From NCBI RefSeq assembly GCF_027497995.1, contig NZ_JAODBT010000002.1:1-64000 (forward strand): 64,000 bases of DNA, written 5' to 3'. This DNA comes from Stenotrophomonas sp. Iso1. Its GTDB lineage: Bacteria; Pseudomonadota; Gammaproteobacteria; Xanthomonadales; Xanthomonadaceae. Below, piece after piece: positions 7,643 to 16,000 of the stretch (position 1 is its first letter; every line of letters starts with the position of its first letter). The notes under the pieces are model-generated. The model ran no database searches, had not been told where the DNA came from, and saw only the letters and a program-made list of their open reading frames with translations. The position numbers and the translations under genes were made by a program.

Positions 7643-7674
7643 GGCGACCCGCTTTGATGCGGGTCGCCTTTTTT
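7643..7674 (+). terminator. Rho-independent terminator of the Ig-like adhesin gene
   Basis: The arms GGCGACCCGC (7643-7652) and GCGGGTCGCC (7659-7668) pair perfectly over the loop tttgat, followed by TTTTTT. It starts 12 bp after the stop codon. Confidence 0.95.
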
Positions 7675-8019
7675 CTGGGCGCTGCCCCATCCGGAAATCT
7701 GGGATCGAGTGTGCTGACTAACCGGCCGTGTTTTGTCCAAACGCGGCAAATTCATGCGCTTGAGTGGATTGATCAGACCTTCCCTAGCAGCAAGCGCATG
7801 GCACCCGAACAAGCCGGTCCATGGGCGGCTAGTTCGTGCCCGGTCTCCGGTCAGTAAGAAAACTGAAAACTCCGTATGGAGTTCGTCCTCCAGTCCCTGA
7901 CGCGCGCACTCGTCTCCCCGCCACGCCTAGCTTTGCAGGGAATTTTTAGGGTAATTACCCTTTCCCCGAACCGTGCCGGAAAATTTCCTATAAGGGGTTG
8001 GAAAGCTGTTCTGCCTCGC
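7675..8019. other. Non-coding stretch downstream of the adhesin
   Basis: About 345 bp lie between the terminator and the IS3 fragment. Short frames exist in several phases (for example 7654-7857), but none has a ribosome-binding site or a recognisable product. I see no RNA gene or repeat. It is likely degraded island sequence. Confidence 0.5.
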
Positions 8020-8257
8020 TGCCGCGATCGGTATGCATGATCAGCCCGGGCTTGGGCTGGCGCAGGATGATGGCCATCTGTAGGGCCGTGCACACCAGTT
8101 CAGCGGGCTTGTTCGGGGCCATCGCCCAACCTACGACCTTGCGTGAGTACAGGTCCAGCACGGCGGCCAGATACAGCCAGCCGAGTGCGGTACGGATGTA
8201 GGTGATATCGGCCACCCAGGCCCGATCAAGACTGCCGGGATTGACGCGGCGGTCCAA
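8020..8257 (-). pseudogene. IS3-family transposase OrfB fragment
   Basis: The frame reads [19 protein letters not shown], then [17 protein letters not shown], then [11 protein letters not shown]. These are the first two catalytic-acid regions of an IS3 (IS150/IS3 subgroup) OrfB. Homology stops abruptly at HTDRGS and the frame continues into unrelated EAEQLSNPL and a stop. The catalytic Glu region and the N-terminus are missing. It belongs to a different IS3 subgroup from the intact element at 492-1740. The upstream edge lies about 38 bp from the right tRNA-Lys repeat. Confidence 0.85.
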
Positions 8258-8295
8258 TCGGCAACCTGCTGATTTGCAAGCACAGTTGAAAGAAA

Positions 8296-8380
8296 TTTTA
8301 ATCTTTTGGTCGAAGGTTCGAATCCTTCATGGCCCATCATGGAAACAACAATTTAGGCGCCTTTTAGGGCGCCTTTTTTT
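8296..8380 (+). repeat. tRNA-Lys 3' half plus terminator, right copy (att-like direct repeat)
   Basis: This matches the copy at 2624-2707 from TTTTAATCTTTTGGTCGAAG through the T arm and terminator. Substitutions include CACGG to CATGG and CCCACCA to CCCATCA, so the encoded CCA end is lost. No D arm or 5' acceptor strand is present. With the left copy it bounds a 5.7-kb segment. The functional tRNA-Lys gene must lie elsewhere. Confidence 0.8.
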
Positions 8381-8381
8381 T
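8356..8381 (+). terminator. Rho-independent terminator of the tRNA-Lys fragment, right copy
   Basis: GGCGCC (8356-8361) pairs with GGCGCC (8368-8373) over ttttag-like spacer and is followed by eight T residues. It would insulate the downstream sigma-factor gene from island transcription. Confidence 0.75.
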
Positions 8382-8645
8382 GCCTCCCAATAATGCACCC
8401 AACAATTGCGAAGGGAGACCGCTGCGCGCTGCCGGTAGTTCGTAGTCTCACCGCTGAGGCATCGCCTCGGTTCTGTAGTCGTCGTCTGCCTTGGCCGCTC
8501 CGCCGTGCAGGGCAGGTGCCCTCGGTGCTTGTTTGACGTGGATCAACGTGCGGGGATGAGCGAATGTTCCCTTTTGCTGGCACAGATGGGCGCGCGGGCC
8601 TACCATGTCGCGATGCAGCCTGCTTGCACGGAACGTGGGCGGGGC

Positions 8646-9221
8646 ATGATCACCGGCGCGGGGGCACGTTTGAGCCAGCAGATAACCCAACTACTGCATC
8701 GTTGGCAGCAGGGTGACCTGGATGCCCGCGAGCACCTGTTTGAGGCGTTGTACTCGGATCTGATGCAGATCGCGCGGCACCGTTTGTCCAATCACACCAA
8801 CGGCACGCTGCAGCCGGCCGCGTTGGTGAACGAGTCGCTGATGCGCCTGCTGGGCACCAGCGCCAACTACAACGACCGCACCCATTTCATCGCCATCGCC
8901 GCATTGAAGATGCGCTCGGTGCTGGTGGATCACCTGCGCGCGCGCTCTGCGGACAAGCGCGGTGGCAATGCCGAACAACTGACGCTGTCACATGCGGTAG
9001 AAATGCAGGATGACAGCGCCATCGGTTATGACGTACTGGCGCTGCACCAAGCGTTGAATCAGTTGGCGGAGATGGAGCCGCGTGCGGCCAGCACCATCGA
9101 GTTGACCTACTTCGGTGGCATGAGTCGCGATGAGATCGCTTTGGTGCTGGGTGTGTCTGCGCCCACGGTCGACCGCGACCTGCGTTTTGCGCGGGCCTGG
9201 CTGAACCGCCAGCTCCGCTGA
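8646..9221 (+). CDS. ECF-type RNA polymerase sigma factor (TIGR02999/ECF43-like), 191 aa
   Basis: Region sigma-2 spans about residues 14-100 (LLHRWQQGDLDAREHLFEAL ... FIAIAALKMRSVLVDHLRAR). Region sigma-4 spans about 132-190, with the helix-turn-helix MSRDEIALVLGVSAPTVDRD and the ending LRFARAWLNRQL typical of TIGR02999 sigma factors. ATG at 8646 is chosen because GGGCGGGG precedes it and homologous sequence starts here; the frame is open further upstream. A Ser/Thr kinase gene follows 22 bp later. In related systems (EcfP/PknT in Vibrio, EcfK/PknS in Xanthomonas citri) the kinase is required for sigma activation, with no anti-sigma factor. No anti-sigma gene is present here either. Regulation of the downstream adhesin is inference. 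Confidence 0.85.
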   Translation: MITGAGARLSQQITQLLHRWQQGDLDAREHLFEALYSDLMQIARHRLSNHTNGTLQPAALVNESLMRLLGTSANYNDRTHFIAIAALKMRSVLVDHLRARSADKRGGNAEQLTLSHAVEMQDDSAIGYDVLALHQALNQLAEMEPRAASTIELTYFGGMSRDEIALVLGVSAPTVDRDLRFARAWLNRQLR

Positions 9222-9243
9222 CCGGCGCGGGAACTGCCACCAC

Positions 9244-12006
9244 ATGGGCGCCGAACGTTGGAGACAAGTCCGCGATCTGTTTGATGCTGTCTGCGAATTA
9301 CCACGTGAGCAGTGGCGGCCGGCATTGCTTGAGCGTTGCGACGACGCATCGATACGTGACGAGGTGGAACAGTTACTGCGCTCGCAGACAGTGGGCCTGA
9401 GCTGCGTCAGCAACCGTCTGGATACCGCGCTTGCGCACGCCCTTGCCCCTGAGTTTGGTGTGGGCGAGCGGCTGGGGCCGTGGCGGTTGATCGAACGCAT
9501 CGCTCAAGGCGGCATGGGCACCGTGTTCAAGGCCGAGCGCGCCGATGGTGTTTACCAGCGCACCGTGGCGATCAAGTTGCTGCACGGCTTGCCCGGTGCG
9601 ATCGAAGTCGAGCGACTTGGCGCAGAGCGACAGGTGCTGGCGAATCTGCAGTTGCCGCAGGTGGCACGGCTGTATGACGGTGGCACCACGCCTGATGGCC
9701 ATCCTTATCTGGTGATGGAGTACGTCGACGGCGTGCCGTTGGACCGCTGGTGCATGGCGCACCAGTTGGGTCTGGAGCAGCGGCTGCAGTTGTTCCTGGA
9801 TATCTGCCGCATCGTGCAGTCCGCGCACGAACAGCTGGTGCTGCATTGCGACCTGAAACCCAGCAACGTGCTGGTGATGAGCAATGGCAAGCCCGTGTTG
9901 TTGGACTTCGGCCTGGCGCGGTTACTCAACGAAGCGCGTGACAGTGGGAACTCCGGCTTCTGCACGCCTGCTTACGCCAGCCCGGAAATGATTGCCGGGC
10001 AAACCGTGGGTGCGGCCAGCGATGTATATAGCCTCGGCGTGATGCTGGTGGAGTTGTTGTCCATGCAGCCATGCGAGCGTGAACCGTTGAACACCGAGGT
10101 GCCGGTGGCGCTGCCCAGCGCCAATGCGGCGCAAGCGCTGCCTTGGCGCGGCAAGCTGCGTGGCGATCTTGATGCCATCGCCAGCAAGGCGTGCGCATTG
10201 GAGGTGGGCGAGCGCTATCGCTCCGTGGAGGCGTTGATTGCCGATGTGCGTCGCTATCTGGAGCACAAGCCGGTGGTCGCGCGCGGCGGCGGGCGTTTGT
10301 ATCAGCTGCGCAAGGGCTTGCGTCGCAATTGGTATGGCGCAGCCCTCATGGCGAGCGCGGCGGTGGTGTTGCTGATTTTCGTCACGGGGTTGTTGCAGAC
10401 CCGCCATCAAGCCCAGGAAGAAGCGGCGGTGGCGCAGCAGGTCAGCAATTTTATGGTGGGGGTGTTTGAAACCGCCGATCCGTTCCTGCGTACCGAGCGC
10501 GGTCAGGAAGAACTCACCGCGCGGCAGTTGTTGGACAAGGCCGCGTTGCAGGTGTCGCATGATCTGGCCGATGCTCCCGCGCAGTTGGCGCGGATGCGCG
10601 CGGTGCTGGGTGTGGCTTACCAGAACTCGGGTGTGTCGCATCAATCCGAGGCGCTGTTGCAGCAGGCTTACAACGGGTTCATGGACCCTGGCGTCGGGCG
10701 CAAGGATGACGCTGCAGCGGTACTGGCCGATCTGTCGGTGCAGAAAACCCTGGATGGCAACGGCCACCTTGGCCAGCAGATGGCCGACCAGGGCCTGGCG
10801 CTGTTGAGTGGTGCTGAAGTGCCAGCGATAAGGGCAAAGCTGCTTGGCGCCAAGGGCTTGGCGTTGATCAACCTGCAGGCATTCGACCAAGCGGAAGTGG
10901 CGTTGGATGCCGCGACGGATCTGTACGCAGAGCAGGCGGATCCAACCGCAGCGGCCAAGCGTCTGGAGCTGACCTACAACAAGGGTTTGATGTACCTGCG
11001 CTGGGGGCGGCAGCAGGCCGCCGAGCGCGAATTCCGTGAGGTATTGGCCAGTCTGCATGGGCGCCGGACCAGCATGGCGCTGGCATCGGAAGTGCGGCTG
11101 GCGCAGGTGCTGCGTGAGCAGGGGAGGTACGAGCAGGCGTTGCCGCTGCTGCAGTCGGGTATGCGGCATGCACTCGATCTCTACGGGCCGAAAAGCCGCT
11201 TCGTGTTGATCCAGCACGACGGCTTGGCCGATCTGTACAGCGATTCCGGCGACTACGCGGCCGCCGACCGGCAGTATGAAGAGCGCCATGCATTGAGCGC
11301 GTTGTTGGACGGCACGGATTCGGTGGAATATTCGATGGGCCTGTTCAACCACGGCACGTTGCGCGAGCTGCATGGTGACCTGCCCGCCGCCGAGCGGTTG
11401 TATCGGCAGGCGTTGGAGATCCGGGTCGAAAAGCTGGGCCGCGATTCGCCCACCAGCATGCGCGCCGAGACCGGGCTGGGGCAGCTGCTGATGCGGCAAG
11501 GGCGTATGGAAGAAGCCGGAGCGTTGTTGTTGCACGCCGACCTGGGCCTGACCGAGGCGTTGCCAGCGGACGCGCCCGGTCGCGTCGAGGCGCGCTTGAA
11601 CCGGATCGACTGGTTGGTGCGCATGGGCCAGACCCAGCAGGCGGGCCAGTTGCTGGAGGAGATGGCCACGCAGGTGCCGACGGGCTTCCATCTACGCATG
11701 TTGCAGGTGCGCTCGGCATTGGCCTGGCGGTTGAACGAGGGGGGCCAGGCGTTGGCGTTGCGGCGCGCGGCGTTGGAGTTCGCCAGCAGCCGTTACGGAC
11801 AAGCCAGCGGGGATGCTGCCAGCAGCCGCCTGGCGCTGGCCGAAACGCTGCTGTTGTTGGGCCATGCCCAGCCGGCGCTTGAGGAACTACAGAAGGTCGA
11901 GCCGGTGCTGCGCAGGTTGCAGCTGCCGGCTTCGCCGGAGCGTCGCCAGCTCGATGGCTTGATGTTGCTTGCGCGCACGAGTCTGGATGGCGGGCAGGGC
12001 CACTGA
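9244..12006 (+). CDS. Membrane Ser/Thr protein kinase with TPR-like periplasmic region, 920 aa
   Basis: This is probably the partner kinase of the adjacent ECF sigma factor. An N-terminal helical region (1-75) precedes a Hanks-type kinase domain (about 78-345). It has a P-loop AQGGMGTVFKA with the first Gly replaced by Ala, Lys111 in VAIKLL, the catalytic loop HCDLKPSN (Asp203), DFG at 221-223 and YASPE. HCD instead of HRD makes it a non-RD kinase, so activity may not need activation-loop phosphorylation. One membrane span follows (about 364-384, GAALMASAAVVLLIFVTGLL). The remaining ~530 residues are helical TPR-type repeats that would face the periplasm and could sense a signal. The start lies 22 bp after the sigma gene stop, so co-transcription is likely. 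Confidence 0.88.
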   Translation: MGAERWRQVRDLFDAVCELPREQWRPALLERCDDASIRDEVEQLLRSQTVGLSCVSNRLDTALAHALAPEFGVGERLGPWRLIERIAQGGMGTVFKAERADGVYQRTVAIKLLHGLPGAIEVERLGAERQVLANLQLPQVARLYDGGTTPDGHPYLVMEYVDGVPLDRWCMAHQLGLEQRLQLFLDICRIVQSAHEQLVLHCDLKPSNVLVMSNGKPVLLDFGLARLLNEARDSGNSGFCTPAYASPEMIAGQTVGAASDVYSLGVMLVELLSMQPCEREPLNTEVPVALPSANAAQALPWRGKLRGDLDAIASKACALEVGERYRSVEALIADVRRYLEHKPVVARGGGRLYQLRKGLRRNWYGAALMASAAVVLLIFVTGLLQTRHQAQEEAAVAQQVSNFMVGVFETADPFLRTERGQEELTARQLLDKAALQVSHDLADAPAQLARMRAVLGVAYQNSGVSHQSEALLQQAYNGFMDPGVGRKDDAAAVLADLSVQKTLDGNGHLGQQMADQGLALLSGAEVPAIRAKLLGAKGLALINLQAFDQAEVALDAATDLYAEQADPTAAAKRLELTYNKGLMYLRWGRQQAAEREFREVLASLHGRRTSMALASEVRLAQVLREQGRYEQALPLLQSGMRHALDLYGPKSRFVLIQHDGLADLYSDSGDYAAADRQYEERHALSALLDGTDSVEYSMGLFNHGTLRELHGDLPAAERLYRQALEIRVEKLGRDSPTSMRAETGLGQLLMRQGRMEEAGALLLHADLGLTEALPADAPGRVEARLNRIDWLVRMGQTQQAGQLLEEMATQVPTGFHLRMLQVRSALAWRLNEGGQALALRRAALEFASSRYGQASGDAASSRLALAETLLLLGHAQPALEELQKVEPVLRRLQLPASPERRQLDGLMLLARTSLDGGQGH

Positions 12007-12198
12007 GAGGCTGTCTGTTATAGAGCCGGGGGCACCGCTGGCGGCGTAAGACAAAAGAAAACCTTGCCCGCCTTCTTCACATACATGACTTAATTCAGTT
12101 TTTGACGGCCTTTCCGCTTGGCGGGTGATCGAAATGTGCTGCTTTCCACGGTTTATCAGATAGGGAGCATCTTTTCGTCACTACCCAGGGGGATATCC

Positions 12199-12954
12199 AT
12201 GAAGCAGTTGCTTATCTATGAGCGCCCGGTGCAGTTGAACCGCGTTGCGCATCGCAATCATCGGGTTGTGGCCAGTCAAGGGGATTTCCGTTTCGCCGAT
12301 GCGGTGAACTCGGTACCGCTGGCCTGTGTGGAATTCGCGCAGGTCGCGCGGCAATACCCGATTGTCTTTGCCGGCAACAGCGCCGATGCGGTGGTCCCGG
12401 CGGCCTTGCTGGGCCTGCGCAGCGGCCAGAACCTGATGGTCGATAGTGAGGGCCGGTGGGCGGACGGAGCCTATGTGCCGGCGTTCCTGCGCCGCTACCC
12501 GTTCGTATTGGCCGAGCGTGAACCCGATGCCGGTGATTTCACGGTTTGCCTGGATGCTGCCTACGACGGCATCCGCGAGGGCGGCGAGGAAGGCGTGCCG
12601 CTGTTTGACGAAGAAGGCAAGGACAGCGCCCTGCTGACCAACGCCCTGCAGTTCCTGCAGGAGTACCAATTGCACCTGGCACGCACCCGTGAGTTCAGTG
12701 CCGCATTGGCGGCTCACGGCCTGCTGGTGTCAAAGCAGATCAACGTACAGAGCGCGCAAGGCGAGACCTCCTCGCTGGACGGCTTCTTTGTCGTCGACGA
12801 GCAGAAGCTGCGTGATCTGAAGGGCAAGGCGCTGCAGGAGCTGGCCAAGTCCGGCGACCTGGGTTGGATCTACGCCCACCTTCTGTCGTTGGGGAATGTG
12901 GAGCTGCTCAGCCGTGCGCTGGACCGGTCCGCCGTTCCCACCGCCACGCACTAA
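12199..12954 (+). CDS. SapC family protein, 251 aa
   Basis: The protein begins MKQLLIYERPVQLNRVAHRN and contains FRFADAVNSVPLACVEFAQV and YPFVLAEREPDAGDFTVCLD, which match the SapC family (Pfam SapC), named from an S-layer-associated locus. It has no signal peptide and appears cytoplasmic. Typical elements include LFDEEGKDSALLTNALQFLQ and a C-terminal YAHLLSLGNVELLSRA. ATG at 12199 has a good ribosome-binding site (CAGGGGGA). A longer in-frame start at 12118 lacks one. It lies 99 bp before the giant adhesin gene, on the same strand, and could assist adhesin production; this role is inferred from position. Confidence 0.85.
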   Translation: MKQLLIYERPVQLNRVAHRNHRVVASQGDFRFADAVNSVPLACVEFAQVARQYPIVFAGNSADAVVPAALLGLRSGQNLMVDSEGRWADGAYVPAFLRRYPFVLAEREPDAGDFTVCLDAAYDGIREGGEEGVPLFDEEGKDSALLTNALQFLQEYQLHLARTREFSAALAAHGLLVSKQINVQSAQGETSSLDGFFVVDEQKLRDLKGKALQELAKSGDLGWIYAHLLSLGNVELLSRALDRSAVPTATH

Positions 12955-12976
12955 GCCCCACCGTCAGACCGCATCG

Positions 12977-13000
12977 GCGCGGCTGCATGTGCAGCCGCGC
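12977..13000. other. Perfect 11-bp inverted repeat between sapC and the adhesin gene
   Basis: GCGCGGCTGCA (12977-12987) and TGCAGCCGCGC (12990-13000) flank a 2-bp centre. There is no T run, so it is not a standard terminator. It may act as a transcription attenuator, an mRNA processing or stability stem, or a dyad binding site. It begins 22 bp after the sapC stop. Confidence 0.6.
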
Positions 13001-13053
13001 GTCCGCATACCTGAGCGTTGCAGCCCTGCCTGCGATGCTGCCCGGAGCCAGCC

Positions 13054-16000
13054 ATGAACCGCATCAACGCCACCAGCAAGAACCGTCCGTCCGCCAAGAC
13101 TTCGATGCGCGGGGAGCTGCATCCACGTCCGGCCGGATTGGCCGCTGCGATTGGCTCGGTACTGGGCATCGCGCTGCCTTTGACGGTGTGGGCTGGTGAT
13201 GCGGGCAGTTCCATCACCACCGACGGCAATACCGCGACCACGGTGACATCGACCGCGCAGGATCGCTGGAAAGTCGCCACCTCCACGATCAAGGGCCGCC
13301 AACCGGGCAACCAGGTGGCTTTCAACTCGTTCAAGGATTTCGGCGTTGAGGCGGGGCAGACGGTGGATCTGATCCTGCCCACCAAGGATGGCGCCCAGGT
13401 GCACAACCTGGTCAATCTGGTGAGCGACTCACGGGCCTACATCAACGGCAACTTGAACGGCTTTCTCGCCGATGAAAGCACCGTGGGTGGACGTGTGTTC
13501 TTCGTTGACCCGCATGGCTTGCTGGTGGGCAAGAGCGGCGTGCTCAATGTGGGTTCGTTGTCGGTGGCGACACCGACGCGCGCGGTGATGGATGACATTC
13601 TTGCTGCGGGCGAAGGCCTGGATGGCCTGATGTACGGCACATTGAAGCCGGAGCAGCTCAGCCGCACGGGCGTGGTCACTATCGACGGCACCATCAACGC
13701 CAGCAATGGCGTGCGGGTGCAGGCGCGGGCAATCGATGTCACCGGCACCATTCTGGTGGCCGTGGCGCCGGCCGCCGGGCGCGATGCAAACGCCAGCCTG
13801 CAGCGGGTGGACGAAACCGCAGTCAATACCGGCGGTGCGGGGGCACCGCTGGCATTGGTCAACGATGGCGGCAAGATCCAGCTGCGCGCGGCGGCGATTT
13901 CCGATACCGGTTTGGGCGTGCGCAGCGCCGAAGCCACGGTCACCGTCGGTGGTGTGGCGAAACTGAGTGCCGATGACATTGAGCTGACCGCGACTGCGGT
14001 GGTCGATTCCGGCTATGACAAGGACTCGGCGGCGTTCGACGAAGTGAAGGCCGACCTGACCGGCAGCCTCACCGATATGTCCACGTTGCAGGACCTTGGC
14101 GACGCGCTGGTGAACCTGGGCGTGGACAAGGTGCTGGGCGAACAGATTTCGTTCCTGCATGCCAGCACCACCGCGCGTGTGGAAGTAAAGGACAGCGCGA
14201 CGCTGGAAGCGCGCAACGACATCGCGCTGCATGCCAGCACCCGTCAGAACATCGACAACTCTGCAGCCGGCACGGCCTACGAGAAAGGTGACTTCGTCAC
14301 CGATGCCAACGGCGATCCAGTCAAGGACGCCACCGGCAATCCGGTGCCGAAGAAGCACCTGCTGAGCCTGGGCGCGGCCTACGGGCAGATCAACGCCACC
14401 ACCGAGGCCATCATCCGCTCCGGCGCGAGGGTCGAAGCAGGCGGCGATGTATCGGTGAAGGCCGATGCGGACACGGCGATGAAACTCGCTGCCGAATCCT
14501 TCGCGGTCAACAACACGACGGCGGCTTTCACTGCAGCCATCAGTAATGTCAACGTCGACACCAAGGCCGTTATCGAGGCTGGCAACGCGCCGATAACTGC
14601 CGGCAGTGTCAACGTCTCGGCGGTGAATACGTCATCGATTGAGACTTCGGCCACTGCGCGTGCGGACAACCAGGGTGCGGTCGGTCTGGCCGGTGCGATC
14701 AGCCTGCAGGACATCGCCGCCGAAGCCCGTCTGAACCGCAATGTGACCACGCATACGACGGGTGGCAACAGCGGCGACGTGACGGTTCAGGCGGCCAGCA
14801 TTACCTCGCTCAACAAGACCAGCACGCTTGTCGCCGGGCCGAAGAGCGAGCCATTGCCGGGCCAGGAGCAGGTCGAGGCCATCAGCAGTGGCGGCGATGG
14901 CCTGATGACCATGGCGCAGTCGCTCGCCGGTGCCGGCATTGGTGCAGCGCTGGGCAAGATCAGTGGCGATAGCGCCGGTGGTGGCAGCGGTGGCGGTACC
15001 ACGCCGACCACGCCGCCGAAGCCGGCACCGTTCCGATTGGGCGGCGCGATCAGCTTCGTGGATGGCGAGCACACGGCGAAAGCATCGATTGGTGCCAATG
15101 CACAGATCATCAGTGCGGGCGACATCGTGGTCGACAGCCAGGTGATTGATGCACAGATCGGCAACCATGCCATCAGCAATGTGCTGGCCAAGGGCAAGAG
15201 TGCCGATGGCTCGGCATTTGCGCTTTCCGGCGCGATCACGATTGCCAACCTTGAGCACGACGCGCAGACGCTGGTGGGCAGTGGCGCACAGCTGAGTGCG
15301 GCACATATTGGCCTGGCATCAGACGTGCGCCTGCCGCGCGATTTCAGCGCGCTAACCGGCGCGGTGCCGAACTTCAGCAGCTTCGACGCATTCAAGGATT
15401 CGCTGAGTGCGGCCAAGGACCTGATCACCGATCCATCCGATCTGTTCACGTCTTACTCCGCGGCCAAGGGCTCGGCCGAGGAAGTGGCCATCGGTGGCGC
15501 GGTGAGCTATTTCAAGGCGAAGAACAGCGCCCGCACCGACGTGGCCAGCGGCGCATCGTTGAAGACCACGGATACCTCCGGTACGCCGTGGACCGCCGCA
15601 TTGGACGGTGATGACCATGCCGGCGACGCGCGCACGCGTACGTTCGACGCCGCCACCGACATCAGCGCGACCACCGATGTCACGGCGTTGCATGCGGCCG
15701 GTGATCTGGCACTGAAGAATCTCAAGACCAGCAATGTCGGCAAGGGCGGCACCGCACTTGGTGGCAGCGTCGGCTACATGGATTACGACAACACCGCAGC
15801 GGTCATCGTCAACGATGGCGTCAGCATCGATGCGGGGGCCGGCTCCATTGCGATTGATGCGGCCAACAAGGAAACCATCGTCTCGTTGGCATTGCAGTCC
15901 GGGCAGGGCGGCAGTATCGGTGTCAGCGGCACGGCCTCGGCGTTGGATCTGGACAGCCGCACGCTCGCAGGCGTGAGCAATCGCGCCACGTTGACCGGCG

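Noticed and set aside
9922..11691. Minus-strand open frame of 589 codons opposite the Ser/Thr kinase
   Set aside because: Shadow of the TPR-encoding region; Gln/Arg/His-rich with no domain.
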